Part shown: positions 27,601 to 42,600 of the stretch, piece after piece | Position numbering within the stretch: the first letter of the stretch is position 1 | Layout of the letters: every line of letters starts with the position of its first letter | Made by a program: the position numbers and the translations under genes | The notes under the pieces: model-generated | What the model was told of the DNA's origin: nothing | What the model saw: the letters and a program-made list of their open reading frames with translations, nothing else | Database searches by the model: none | Assembly: GCA_028564675.1 (NCBI GenBank) | Contig: JAOVVO010000178.1 | Location: forward strand, 61,506 to 125,505 | DNA: 64,000 nt | Source: Onchocerca lupi | Taxonomy: Eukaryota > Nematoda > Chromadorea > Rhabditida > Onchocercidae | Direction of reading: 5' to 3'

Positions 27601-30600
27601 GTAATTCAGACGACCAATAAAAGAGCGCTCTTGCATATTTGCACCGTTTTTTTAATTTAAATTATCAATTTTAAATCACAAATCAAAATGAATTCAGAGA
27701 TTGTTCAATTCTCAATGTATCACTGAAGAGAGATGGATGCTACACTGTACATCAAATATAGGAAATAGCTCTAGCATTGCGAGCTTGAAAATGCTTTTAT
27801 CTCAGTACTGTGAAAGGTGTGCTGATGGCTAGTAGTTAGTATTAATTAAGCGTAAAATATCGGTATGGATTTGAATATTATGTGAAATTCTCGTTTTTTA
27901 AATAAGACTATGAGGTTATCATTCATTTGCATAGGCTTGTCGTGAAATTAGTTTGTGAAAAGTTGTTTGTTGGGGATCGGAATTTGATGCAGATGATTTT
28001 GTTGTGTAATGAAGTCCTTGATATGACGAACTTTATTTGTCGCAACTATGATACACAATGAATTGATAAATATCGATAATACAATCGATAATTTGGATAG
28101 TAGGGAAGTTATCTGCGGGTTTTTTGTATCGGGAATTGATAGAATTTGATGAGGTTTGAAAAGAACAGCTCATAGAATACCGACCATAGCAAAGAATTGA
28201 GTGCCGTAAGTGATCAGAACAAAGAATTGAATGTCCTGATTGATCAGAACAAAAAATGAATGAATGAATGAATTCCTTCAGATAAGAACCTTTTTTATAG
28301 TGAAGTTGTTTATTACATATGAACCCTAGCACAATTTATAACATGTTATAACGCAAAAAAGATAATTCACAGTATGTACAACTTTAGTACAGAGGAATTA
28401 CATTTTCTGCTTGTCAACTATAGCATTATTTACAGCATGTTATAGCATAACGCAAAAGGAGTTGTTTATTCCATGTCACCATAGCACAAAATAATTTACA
28501 ATATGTTGATTTTAGCGCAAAGGTCAAACGTTTGTTTATGACATTGATATTTCTATAATAAAATATTTTGATTATTTGAATACATTTATGCTAAAATTAT
28601 TTCGATATTTCCAACAAGGCTAATGATAACGAAGGGAAAATTGCAGGCTGTTGTTTTGTTCAGGGTTGAAATCTTTCAAAAAATAAACTAAATTTAAGAA
28701 TTCTGACCAAATTTTTTCAATTCCATGCTTACTACTCATCAAAACAAACAGATGACATATTTTAGAACATTCCACTCATGCGAATTGTTATGTCCAAGAA
28801 ACAAACAAAACCCTATAATGCTCAAGTTTTGAAGGAAGGCTGGATGATGCATTATACCGATCGCCAATGCACGGTTCATCTTTGTCATTAATTAATTTTT
28901 TCTAAAATATTGGTAAATGTAAAGGTAATTGTAATTCTGAGATTTATTGAAGTTAATTAATTGACGGAACTAACCCATCCGAACTAATTTAATACAATTT
29001 TCAATTTTACCTACTGAATTCCTCACATTTCTATTGCAGCGTAAGAAACATTACTGGCGTTTAGATACAAAATCAATCGTTCTTTATAAGGACGATTCAT
29101 CAACGAGATTCTACAAAGTTAATTGTTTGAATTTTGTTTCTAACTTCATTTTTTAATTTAATAAAACCAAAAGGAAAATTTGACGTAATATAAATTTTGG
29201 AATTCCATAACAAATCCTAATTTTCATGTTGTACAATTTTTTAAACTTATTTCTCTAATCGTATTCTGAATAATTTGAAAAATTCTAGGAAATTCCGCTA
29301 AGTGAAATATTGGATATCAAATATACTTCGGATCATGATCTCAATGAAACAGCTCATTTCTTGGAGATTCAAACTCGAAAATCTACCTACTACATGAGTT
29401 AGTCAATTTCTTGAGAGTTAAAAATGTTATTAACTTGTGTGTATGAATATGAGCTCAGTGGATAAGAACAATATGTTTATAAATTTAATATTTCAGTATG
29501 ATTCAGTCACAGCAAATTTCAATTTTTATTTCTTAAATACCAATAATAAGATAGTTATAAAGTAGCGAAAGTATTTCATTCTTCACAAATATATTCATTT
29601 TTTTTAAATTGATAAACAAATTTTGCTTAAATTTCACATTAGATTTTGCCATTCCGAAAATTCGATTTTGGAGATTTCAGAATTTTATCTGATTTGACAT
29701 ATTTGTCAGATGTGATTCTAATTTAACAATTCCTTTTGCTCTCTTTGAAATTTCTTCAGTTTTTGCAAAAAGAAAAATAAGTGCCAAACAATGACGAACA
29801 TCAAAATTTTCTTGAATCTTTTTTCCATGTGATTTATTTCCATTTCAATTCTTTTGGGATAAAAAAAAAAACCATAATAATTAGTATATTGGCCTCTGGT
29901 CTAATTTAAAGTGCATTGGATCATTTCCATGCTGTCAACGATTAAATATAGAGTGAAAATTTCAGGGTTTTTTTTTTTTAATTGTTTTCTCCTTGATATA
30001 TAGTGAAAGGTTTACCATTTTGATCGCATGATATTTAGTTATATTTGCCAAAATGCATGACTTAATTGTGAACAGGAGAACTTTTCCGCTTATATTTACC
30101 ATATCAATCAGATAGAATTATTTAACATCTCATTATAAACAAATTTGCTGGAAAAGCTGATTTGGAATTGGTGGGACAGAAATGAATCCTTTAGTTCTAA
30201 AGTTTTTAATGACAGATGGAAGAGTGCTTCTTCCTTCATAATACAAACAATAATCGAAGTATATCCAAGAAAATTGATCACGGGATTGTTCTTTCTTTGG
30301 TGCTAGTAGAGAAGAATATTCGGCCTGAATTGTCGATTTGCTTAGAAACTGCCGCTGTATTAACTTAGGTCGTTGTAGAAACTGATGTAGAAAAAGCTGT
30401 TCTAGAAAACTCATAATAAAAATCTTGTTGGAAAACCTATCCTGCTTCGAAATCCAAACCTTATAAATCCTTTTATAGACTCCTCCTCTTCCGCTCCTGG
30501 TCTCCAACGTGTAGCCTCATGATTGGTCGATTTCGCTTTGTTTATCTGTTAATCGGAACGTTTCGGCGGTAAACATATTTATCATTTCAGCGGAAAACAC

Positions 30601-33600
30601 GTTTATCCTTTGTTAGTCAACATGTTTCTCCTTTTGGTGGTAAACATGTTTATACTTCTGTTTGCTGTTTTGGTAGTAAACATGTTTTCCAATTGAAACT
30701 GTTTCCGCGCTTCTTGAGTTTTTACGTTTCTTGTTTGCATTAATTATATTTTTGGATTTTTTCGGCAGAATTTGAAAAAAAAAATCAACCGACAAATCTT
30801 TAATTACTTTACAATTTTAGTAAATTTATAATTAAACTCTGATCGAACTAAAGTTTTCATTTATTTCGCAATATATAATAGAGAAGTGAAATTCAGTGAG
30901 TTCTGGAAGACAAATAGATTTAGATATATCATGGTACTAAGGACAAGCACCTTAGCTAGTTAACACAAACTTATATCATATTAAATATTAAGAAATGCCG
31001 GAAGAAATTATTTTCTAAAAAGTCACGCGTTTAAGTTGACGAAAGATATTTACATTTTAATCACATATTTAAAAGAAATCAAATAGTTGTTTATTTTTGT
31101 TATAAATTTAATAATATAGCTTTTGTTTAACTTCAAGTTCTTCTGCACTGATAATTACGGATAGAGTGAGAGGAAGTAAATTTCTATAAATAATATATTT
31201 TTAGTTTTCCATCAATTTTTTTGGATTTGTATTTCCAAGTACCTAAAAATGGCGCCATGGAGAGGATGATCATGTGATTAGCATAGTTTCTATGAAGTTC
31301 TGATCAAGATCTGAAGTTTTACTTCATGACAAAAACATGTTATGAATTGTGTCATAAATCAAATAAAATTGTTTTTATCAGTAAAAATATAATATGTCAA
31401 ATCGATATCCATTAAATTCTCTTTCATTCCTGAGAATGCTATTTTTATTTAGCTATTTTTCCTTCTCATATGTCTGCATAAGAATTTCAAAAATTATCCC
31501 CAAAAAATCTTTCTACCGAATTTCCTGATCATTTATCGTAAGAACCATTTCGTTTTGCTGCATTAGAGTATTTGGCATTTTGAAATTTATTTAAACCAAA
31601 GAAGATGCATTTAACCAGTTCCGTGAAATCTAAATGGTAACAATATGGTCATGTTTTTTTAATATGAGGAAAATTTTGTGTTTTATTGGAGACACTGCCA
31701 GAATTATCCATTAAATTTTATAATTCGATGGTGTGTATTCTAAATTCGGCCACATGTTCTTACTATGTTATAAAATTAAGAATGTTGTAAAATTTGGCAG
31801 TAAGGGATTTCCACATGAAGTGAAAGCAATTCCATCGCATTTTCAAATTTGCAAAGGGACTGCAATAACTAAGCTGCAAAGAGTGTGCATGTAACGCGCA
31901 TGTGATTCATGATTTATAAATACAAATATTGTTTGATTCTAAATACATTCAATTTTATTTCACCAGCACTTCTTCTAAATCTAAGTAACTGTTTGATTAA
32001 ACAACTTTCTCTCATTTCAATGCTTTTTTCCAAAAAATTTTTTTGACTTTTCATTTTTGTAAGGAATTCTTGAATTGTTTACAAAAATTTTACATCTGAT
32101 CAAGCTATCCTTTTTTTGGCAAAGGATCACTTTCAATTCAATTCATTTAAAATTTCTTTGCTTCTAATAAAAGATTTTTGTCGGAAGACATTTTTTCATT
32201 TATATATCAGCAATCATGATGATTGAAGATCTCTTTACTGCTACCAATTTATGCAACAAACTAGTGTTGGAATGTTTAATTTCTAAATAAGTTTAAAAAT
32301 TTCGATTATTTGAGATCTTATATTAAACTGTGATTGGCAGTGACTAAAGAGTTTGGCTTGAAAGTTAACTAGCTTTTAAAAACTAGTTCTTTCCATTCAT
32401 TCTTTTCGTATTATTAAATATTATCTGAAGAGCATATCATCCTTCATTTTATAAAATTGAGAGAATCAGAAGACAAGCTGGATGGAAATGTAATGATTTT
32501 TATCGTTCATTAAATTTTAAATGCTGTTTTCCATTCACTGTTTATTTATTGTTCTTTTTGAATTTTTCTCGAAAAATGATCCAAACAATTTGTTCCACCA
32601 AATCTCACAAAGTTTTTGTATGACTCATCTTCTCTCAGACAATTGTTTTCCTCCTCGCTTTTCTGTTCTGTTGAATTCTTCAATATTCTCCCTATGCTAA
32701 TTATAACTCAATAATATGACCTATCTCAGTATGAAATTTTAACCCATTTTGCAGCTGAAATTGGACGATGAAGAAGTGAAATATTGACGTTAGTTGGGAT
32801 TTGAAATTTTGAGACATTTAATAGATTAGTTTGAAAGGCATGAGTTGAGAGTGAATTCAACAAATTTTCCATCAACATATATAGGTATCAGTGCTTTTAA
32901 ATTCCTTACACAATAGTTTTAGAATTTTTCCCAGACATTTAAGTTCTGTGAACTGAATTTTTGATTTCCTTATGTAATCTTTTGTTGGAGTCATCTTATT
33001 TATAAATATAATCCATTATTTTTTCTTCATAACTCAAGTTCAGATTTTGTTTTTGTCTTTCTATTAAAATTAATGTAAAGACAAATCTTTTTATTAGGTG
33101 CATATTAGTATATAGTTTTATAACATTTTATTCATCTAATATATTAAATAAATGATTTATTTAATAAATGATTATTAGCAAGTAAAACAATAAACTTTTA
33201 TCAATTTAAGTAAAAAGAGGAAAAAAAAATAAGAAGCATGAGCCTTTCCGAGTGATCGGCAACAGGGAGTGAACTTTTCAAAGTAGTTTTGTTATTGCAA
33301 AAGTCAAAAGAGAATTAAAAATATTGAAAGTCATTTGTAATGTTATTAAGTAAAAGAGATGTAAAAATAAAGAATGAGTGAGAAGCAGCGCCCCATTAAT
33401 TAATTTTTAGATTCCAATATTTTTTAGAATTTTGATAAAAATTTATGCCAATTCATTTTGCCTTGCCATTAAGACTAGCACTTAAGAGCTTCCACCATTA
33501 TTATTAAATTTTTGCTACTTCGTCATTGAAATCAAGAACACTTCAGAAAATTGAATTGTTGGTTAATGATTTATTTCTATGTTTTTCTTCTCTCTCTCTT

Positions 33601-36600
33601 TCTTCTGTTTAGTGAAATTGATAAAAAGTTTATTGTTTTACTTGCTCAATATAATATTTATCTCATTTTTAACTCGACCGGCCAAATCTCAGTGGTTTTT
33701 ATAGTATCTTAAGATTATGCTTTTAATAAAAATGCTTTTTTGCGGTAATTATTAGTTTTCTATAATTTGATTATGCTCAAAGTCAACGAAGTTTTTTTAT
33801 TTCTGAAATAATTATTTCTCTGGGAGAAAGTGGCATATTCAACATCTTTTGAATAATTAAGCCATCACTAAAACTGATGAGAAAGATCCGAATTAGTTTA
33901 AATTAACTGAAAATGGATTCAGCTGATGGTCTATAAAAATTTCGAATTAGTGAGAGTTTCGAGAAAAAGATTAATATGTATATATTGCAAAATAGCAATT
34001 TCATTTTAGTATTAGGTCAAGTTTACCAGGTTTATCAGTGGAATGGCAGTTTTAGAAATGCCCAGTTCCAATTTCAATCCTTGAGCTATAAATTTTTGTC
34101 TTTCTAACCTATTTCTCAGTTTTTTTCATACATAGCTCACAATAATGTAGAAAATGTGGGCCCATTTTTGCTTTAGAAGAATTGAATTGAGTAAATCTCA
34201 ATTTTACCTGTTTTAAAACTAATTTTGCCTAATGATTCTCTCATTATGTCCCAATTAAGATACATAATTCAAACTGATGAAATTCCATAAATAACCTAAT
34301 TTAAACGTATGATTCTTGTGCTAGGATCCATCATAAAACTACAAATTTCTTTTATGAAAGTACGTAGCGTTATTTTATCAGTCTTCATTATGTTTCGAAA
34401 AAATATTGACGTGACATCTTATCTCCACACTTTTTTAATTTTTATATTTGTATTTTAATAAATTAAATTGATTTTCAACAGAATGGATACAATTTGTTAT
34501 CGGTTCCGTTACTTCATTTAGCAGAATTTATATTCAAGAATAAAGTTCGGTTCTTTGAAAAATCATCACTGCATCATTAATTAAATTTGGAAAGATTGCC
34601 TTAAATTTGAGGAAATCACATTAGTTGCAATATTAGGCAAAGTAGTTCTCAATTAATATGATATCAGTTCTTTGATATAATTAATCTTTTCGATCTGTTC
34701 ATGCCGCATAATTGAATTATTTAGTACTGTTTTAATGTAAGAGGAAATTATATTTTCAGTAATTCCACAGCAAAAAACAAAATTGGAAGTTATAGCGACA
34801 GTTATTGTAGTTTTTTAAAATTTGTTTGGAAAGGAATTTTGTTTTTTGGTATGAAATACCATTGAAATTGCATCAAATTTTAGAGTTATTTTTATTCTCT
34901 CAATAGTAATAGATAGCACTGGCGTGAGATAATAGCTTTAATAGAAGCAGCCAGCTATTTAAATGTAATTAGAATTGATTGATCGGTGATAAATGAATGG
35001 TATCATGGGCTAAAGATTTCTCATGATAACTTATTATAGCAACATTAACGACACACTGACTCTTACAGCTTCGCACTTTTTATTTTAGCAAATTTTCTAT
35101 TCTTCATTTGGCGGACTTTATTTTCGTTATAATTTTCATATCTGATTGAATTCTTTCTTTGAAATTTTAATAATCGGCATTGAAGGAAATATCATAAGTT
35201 GATATTGATTGGATGATAGAAGTATCATAAAATGTTTATCCCAGACGATTCCAAGAATGCTGTGGCACTTTAAATACTTGAAAACTTTCAGAATTACTGA
35301 GAATTCATCGTCTTTAGTAATCTATAATTTTGAATTAAATAATGCAGAATGACAAATAAATTTGAATTAAAGCTCCCAAACTCTATCATTATTAGGTAAT
35401 ACTGTTAATCTGTTTCTGATTTAAATTCTCATTCGGCCAAATTTGTTTGTATCGAAATCCAATCAAAATCAATCTCTCTTTTTTTTTTTTTACTTTCGCA
35501 TTAAACTCCCTGTTTCTTTACAGGCAAGATTTATTTGGGATTCATCATTAAATTTTTAATTTTAATTCAACAATAACAATCCAAGATTATTTCATAAATA
35601 TTTGTGATTAATATGCAGATAAACGAAACAAAATTGCTTACTCGTTGCTGTGACCTCATGTCAGGGTGTTTAGTGACAGACGGTGATTATTATCATTATT
35701 ATCGCCTAACTTTCGGTTTTTTGGTATTTAAAAAACAAAAAAGAGATATTTCAAAAAAGTTTCTCAACTTTCACTCGCAAGCCATAAAAATACAAATTGC
35801 ATGAAACAGAATAATTTACAATAAACGCTACAATAAAGGTAATATTTCTATTTTGTCTTATAAATAAATTCTTTCAAAGCGATTTTTCGATTATAAATTT
35901 TATTCCAGAAGATAAAAATGCTTCCATTTTAGATAGGAGAAATAGACGGATTTTGATTCAAAAAAATATAGATCGACTGAAATGAAAAAAAAAAGCAAAT
36001 GAGCGAAATATCCAGTTTAAGAGAACTAATTATCGTTTTTGTTATTCTCCGTCATCAGAACTTGTATTTTTATCATCCTATCAGTTTTATAATTGAAATA
36101 GCAATTTTGGAAGATATTTTATCTAATTTAGTTTGTTTATTTTAAACTTTTGAATGGACTTAAATTTTAAATTAGCATCTTTTCATCACATTGGATTTTC
36201 GAAAAATATTACCTAATACATTAGTCTTCTTTCAATCAAAATTAAAATGATGATAAGAAAAAAAAGACAATATCGATCCACCTAAAATACAAAATCATTT
36301 TATTTTTGTACATATTGCGCGATCATGGAATGCACTTGCTTTATCGCTCCTGTTATCACCATTTATTAATGTCATACTTTTTTTGTCCTACAAATGTCAA
36401 ACTTTTTCTAGAACATCTTTCGTTATTACTTTTCAAAATCAAATTTTTCGCAAAACATGTAAGTGTTTTTGTATTAATAGATCTGGTCTTTATAGTTATA
36501 GAGAATATTTTTCAACTTATCACAATAAAACTATCGAGGAAATGTTTGATTGACACTATAAAGTTAGATTTTATTATTTTACTAGTTATGCCTGGTGACG

Positions 36601-39600
36601 CTCCGCATGGAAGATCCAAATCTTCATTTGTTCAAAATCTTAATCTCCGAAATTTCTTGAGCACACGTCTTATCTCTATTAGTTCGAAATCTTAAATATC
36701 GGAAAGTTCTTGTCTTTTACTTTGAAATTTTGACACAAGTTGCATTTGAATGCGCGCATATTTTTACATACTTTTTTTATACACGCGTTGGTGTAGCTTA
36801 TTAGTTGTAACTTAATTTGGTTAAGTTAAGAAAAAAAAAAAAAAAGAAAAAACGCATATTTCTAGTGTTCGGGGAAAAATTTGGTAGTTTGCGATTTGAT
36901 TTGTAGTTTTGTTGAATTGAAGATTGATTTTTGCTATTGTGATTCGGCTAGGTCAGCAATAGATGTGAGGAGGTTTTTTGTGCCTTGTATGATAGAAACG
37001 AATCCTATTGAGAAAACTTTTATTGATTGACGAAAGAGTGATTCATCGTAACAAAAAATTACCCGAGAATATCCAGGCAAATCGATAACTGGGTTATTCT
37101 TTCCTTTGTCGTTGGTAGAGAAGGATACTGCTCAACTAAATTGTCAAATTGTTGCTACCGTTGTGTCGCTTTGAACTGCCGAACCCTACAATTCGGACAG
37201 TTGCTGTTGCTACCGTCGATTCTTGTCGTTTACCTGTGAATTGCAGAGTTTTGGCGGTAAATATGTGTGTTGTCCCTTTGAAACTGTGTTGCGACACATG
37301 GCCTTTAGTAATTCTTGTGTACAATTCGCCCACATCTAATGTGTTCAATTTTACAATGCTTGTGGATGTACAATATTTTTTGTTGTTCCATTATCTGTAT
37401 GAATATAGGGATTGTCTGGTTTACCGACTCTAGAACAAGCAACATATAATTGTCTATGTAAGAAGCAATCCGTCTCGAGATCTAAACTGCACAATCCCAA
37501 AGATTAGCCATGAGCTTTGTTGATGATAAATGCGAACGCCAATCGAATTGGGAATGAAAATCTCTTAAACTGAAATGGCATAACCGTTGGAATTATAGAA
37601 ATGCGAGGAATGAGGACAGCTTCATCTTTGAATGATCCTGCCAAGATTGTTGCTTCTACGACATTGTTCATTAATTTTTTTACTGCAAGCCTCATGCCAT
37701 TGCAAAGTTTTGGCTGGTTGATATTTCGCAACATGATAATTGGCACGCTGATTTTCAGTTTGCAATACGTGCGGCGACATCCTTGACAGATCGATTGAAT
37801 TCAGATATTCTATTTGATGAGTAACCGCTTCATCTGCTTTCATAACAGTGTTGATGGACTTTTATGTGACTTTCTCGCTTTGAGTGTTAGACTGAATAAT
37901 ATTTTTAAGTTCATAAACATCTTTGTTCTTGGCCGCAAGAATAGTTTGTTCACTCAGCCAATCATGATTCTTATAATTGGTTTGAATATCGTGAAATGCT
38001 TTTTCGAACAATGAAATTCATCAAGAATTCAGATCAATCAGCAGTTTTTCGTTCCTAATTTCCAGCAGATAAAAGAAGATCTCAGTTGATCGATCGTTTT
38101 GCAACTGAACACGCATATTTGTAATTAATTTAACATCTTTAAATGTTGCCACAAAGTGAAATATTTCAGGCAAGCACTTATTTTGTCCGCTGGTGTCGAT
38201 CAAGGAAATACAGGTGATGTTTGCATGAAATCTCCTGCAAGCAATATTACTGCGTTCCCAAATGGTTTGGTGTTTCCAAATCTTGCAATGATCAGTCAAG
38301 AACCTGGGGCGATTTTTTGTGCGCTATAGTACATCCACCTCAAATAATAAGTTTGCATTTCTGCAAAATATGCCGGATGCCGGATGCTTTGGAAATGTTG
38401 CATGTGGGAGTTTCAATGAACTGTATGTTCAGTGGCAATTTCAAAGCAGAATGAACCTTTCTTCCATTTGTTAGCAATGTTGTAAGTATTCCGGACGATG
38501 CAAGAGCTAATGCTATGTCATTTTGGGATCGAATTGCTGCCAGAATCAATATAATTAGGAATGTTTTATTAGTTCCTTCTGGCGCGGATTTCTCCAACCC
38601 TGTCATTGGCAGTTTTCGCGTTACTTGATCTTAAATGCCTTTTTTGCTCAAACATTAGCTTAGGTATATTTGATTGCACATACGAATTTTGTTCACGACA
38701 TCGAACGAAGCAGCAGATCGACTCGGTGATGGCATTCCCAATTGATTGAAAACTTTGTTTGCCATTTCTAGTCACAGCTTCATTGCTGTTCATGTAACTT
38801 CCAGCCTGAAACTGTGCGATTTCATCGACATGTGCTACCGCATTCTATCACTTCTTTCTGGCTTCACACCAAAAACTACCATGTCGCTACTTTTATTCAC
38901 GTACTTGCTATAATATTTGATCGATTTAACGGAGTTACAGTATTCCACGTTTGTGTGCGTTTGTATGTTTTTAATGGCAAAGGCGAATATGGAACAATCA
39001 CCTTTATTTATTTTGATGTGATCTTGCGGCATTTGTATGGTTGCTAATTTACCGCCACATTCTGCTCATCTTCTGTATAAAGGATATCCATCGTTTCCTA
39101 TACTATTTTGGATACTAATGCTTAGAGGAAATCGCTTACTGCATTTTGGATGCAGTGTATAGCAAGATCTATATGTCATATTTTTCCTCATAACTTTATA
39201 AAAATCTTTATCGATATCGGAATCAGATGTTTCAGCGCATATTACATCATTGATTTCATTTGAATCTCTTACAGGTGTGATAGATGGAAATAAAGCAGGT
39301 GTATCTATATAGAAACACTCACCTACTCGAATGCAACCTTGTTGCATTTTAGTCGGTGAAGAGCTTGGAACGTTTATTTGTCAAAATGAACAACGTAGGC
39401 GAAGTCAATAAATTCAGTCTGCTCACTTACTTTCACCTGTCATAGGTGTGAAACAAAGGAAAAGTAAATATATCTAAATAAAAAAAAGCGTCTACTCGAA
39501 TACAACATTATCTCAAAATTTGAAAGCAATCGGTGAAAAGATTGCAAAGTTGCGTGCCAAGTAACAGCAACGGTGATTTATATTTTTACTATAGAGATAG

Positions 39601-42600
39601 ATTAATAATAGTGTAAAGAAGTAATTTACTTTATTTGTAAACTACAACTTTTCATTAAATGCAGTGCTACTTCCGTTTTTTTAAGAAGTTTGATTTAAAA
39701 ATTTCATGCTTAATCATGTTAGTATGAAACTTCAGCGATATAGACATTATTTCTGGCTCTTAATACATGTTTTTCCTTGATTTTTTCAAGTTATTTTATT
39801 AAATTTAGATAATTTTTTCAAGCCATTTTGTGATTTTCTTCTTTATGTTCGCCACAAATATATATTCGAATTTTTTTTTATGAATTTTTTGCGGGAATAG
39901 TTGCTTATTTCAAGATATAATCATAAAAATGTCAACATTTGAAGGTTACTGTCGTGGTTGTTTGTATATTATCTTTGTGGTATTGTGACATAACAAACCA
40001 ATGTAATATCCAACAAATCAATGTAATATTCATTTTACATCATTACAATGATATATGGCAAATATACGAAGATCTATACAAGATTATAGCACAAAAAATA
40101 TCACGACTATTATCATAGCCACTGATAAGAGTAGCTGCTAACACGTCAATTTCATCATTACAAAGTTACCAACAATCGAATGCCGTCTGCTCATGATCCA
40201 ATTGCTCAGATATTCCTGTGAGTTCAGGTGGAATGTCGTTGAACGAAACCAGTCGATATGTTATCAGATATGCAGCATTGACTGTCGCAATATAATCAGA
40301 TTGATAGCATCACTTATATATCTATTTCTGTTTTGGTATTTAATACAATTCACTTATTTTATACTTTTTTTTATTATTTTTCATAATTCCACGATACATT
40401 AATTTATTATTCTTCTTTCGTTGGAAGGAAAAGCTTTCAGTTTGTACATTAAATAGTTTTAGAAAATTCAGAAGTTTGAAAGCTTGATCTTAAAATTTCC
40501 AAATATCGGCCTATTCATTTTTAATCTTGAAAGTATAAATATGGAGTTATTTTTGACTTAAGAAACCTAAAATTCAAGCAAATCTAGAATTCTGGCTTAA
40601 AATTCTTCAATCTTCTATTTCGCAAGTTGGTTCTCTTGCAGCCATCACAACACGAAAATATAGCAATTCGTCAATGAGCTTTTCACTTTATTGTTGACAT
40701 TGACATGCGACAGTGGTATAAAAAATTCGCAAGTATTTGAAAACTTCAAATTTTGAATTATTCAGACTTATTATCTCTGCTCTGTTTCGAAGGATAGAAA
40801 TTTAAGAGATTTAGAAAGTTAGGTAATCTCACCTTCGATGATTTTATGATTTGTTTAAAATTACATAACAATGTTTCCGTGAATAGGAAAATTGTTCCAT
40901 CTTAAAACATTTGATGAACGAAAAAAAAATCGTTCCAAAGACGCTTGACAACTTTTGCTTTCGATTATCGAAATGAATAATTAGACTTTAACATTTCAAG
41001 ATTCTTTTGAGATATGATAAAATGCTTAATTTTTGATCAAGAATCCAATTAAAATTATTCAACTTACGGAATTATGAACCTGTCACAAAATTTTAATTAT
41101 TATTCTGAAACACTTTTTGAAGTATTAGAATTCCAGTAAATTGAAAGCAGTAAAATTTCTTATTAGATTATAAAATTTTGCTCAGACATTTTGTTTTGAA
41201 ACCTGAGGTTGTGGAAATGAAAGGCAAGTTCTCATTTAAGAATGAAATCAACTGAGATGAAATCTTTGGATAGACTTAGTTTTTCTTCAAACTGAGAATT
41301 TTATAGAACTAAACATTTCTGAACAATACATCTGCTGCATTCTCTGTTTAGTTCGCCCTACCACATGTGCATCATATATTTTCAAACAATTTAAAGGATC
41401 ATTCTGAAAGTCGATTTCAACTTCAAATATGCAACTTTTTGTTAGAAATTTGAAGTATAATTTCGAAGAGATGCGCACTTTGGCACCAGCTGAAGCGAAC
41501 TACAGCTATTTGTTTTAGTTTAAAATGCTTATAAACGAGATTTGAATTTGTTTTAATTTATCAAAATATAATTTTCTGTTTTCACAATAAACTTAAGATA
41601 TTTACTGACTGGAAGTTGTTGTTTCTACAACCTTTTCACCTCATTCGATAACAACAACAACACATGAATTATATGTATCTCAGCTGGTGATCCAACAACG
41701 GATACTCGCTCTGAAGAGATCGATGTATTAGCAACTTGGGCCGCAGTTATCAAACAAGCTTTGATGCCGATTACATCACAAACAATTATGGTCAAAGTTC
41801 AAGAGACTATCACTTCGGACAATGAACATGATCATGAGCAACAGCCACAAAATATGCAACAATTCAACACTTCTGCTGAAGGTTATTTTTAAAAACTATA
41901 TTAAGCGTCATTATATTTGACATACTTAAATCAATCCCAAATTACCAGTTATATTGGCTGTATCAAATTTTCTACATTTAAATTTGTTTGAATTCCGTTT
42001 CAGCTCGACTGACTTCGTCGCCATTTATAGATGCTTCTCGGTTAAATTGAGTATATTATTTAAAATTTATATTACAGATTGATACTGATTGCATATGCTT
42101 CCCAATTTTATCCAGCTTATATTTTAGATGAAATGGGTCGATTAGGCATACAATTACGGGATGAACAAGATTTCTCACAGCGTTATCAAATTTTCATCGA
42201 TGAAATTCTTGGTTCAGGGCAATTTGGGACTGTATATGGTGGTTTGTTTTAAAAATTCCACAATCTTTTCTGAATTTCGAAACTCATCCATTGTATATAT
42301 AAATTTTCATTTAAATTTTTTCATTAGATTAAAATTTTTTTAAGCTTATTAAAAAAAAACTTCATGTTAAATTTTACTCTTCAGGGAAAATCTGAAAAAA
42401 TAAACAAAGTAGAATGTTTAAAGGACTAACTTATTTATTTAGTCGACGTATGCTAGCGATATTATCGATTTCAAGTGCAATTTTTCAAATTGCAAATTTC
42501 CATAGAATCAAAGGAGCTCCTCAAATTGAGAAGTTATTATAAAATCAAGTTTTGATACCATATTTATTTCGGCTGATAAAATTGTAAATTAATCATTTCT

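Larger units (their letters stand above)
29398..41683 (+). other. 12.3-kb PKD intron 14 inside the PH-domain coding region
   Basis: The intron separates ...TRKSTYYM from TGDPTTDTRSEEIDVLATW, which are contiguous in PKD PH domains. It carries the repeat cluster and minus-strand frame at 30130-30700, a gene-free AT-rich stretch at about 30720-36580, and the Helitron remnant with flanking repeats at 36580-39600. No other host exon was recognised. Confidence 0.85.

Noticed and set aside
30564..30690. CRISPR-like spacing of the AAACATGTTT motifs
   Set aside because: Copies are imperfect and short, spacers vary in length, and the host is a eukaryote.
37149..37433. Plus-strand 94-codon frame over the Helitron remnant
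   Set aside because: Antisense shadow; the minus strand carries the recognisable helicase motifs.
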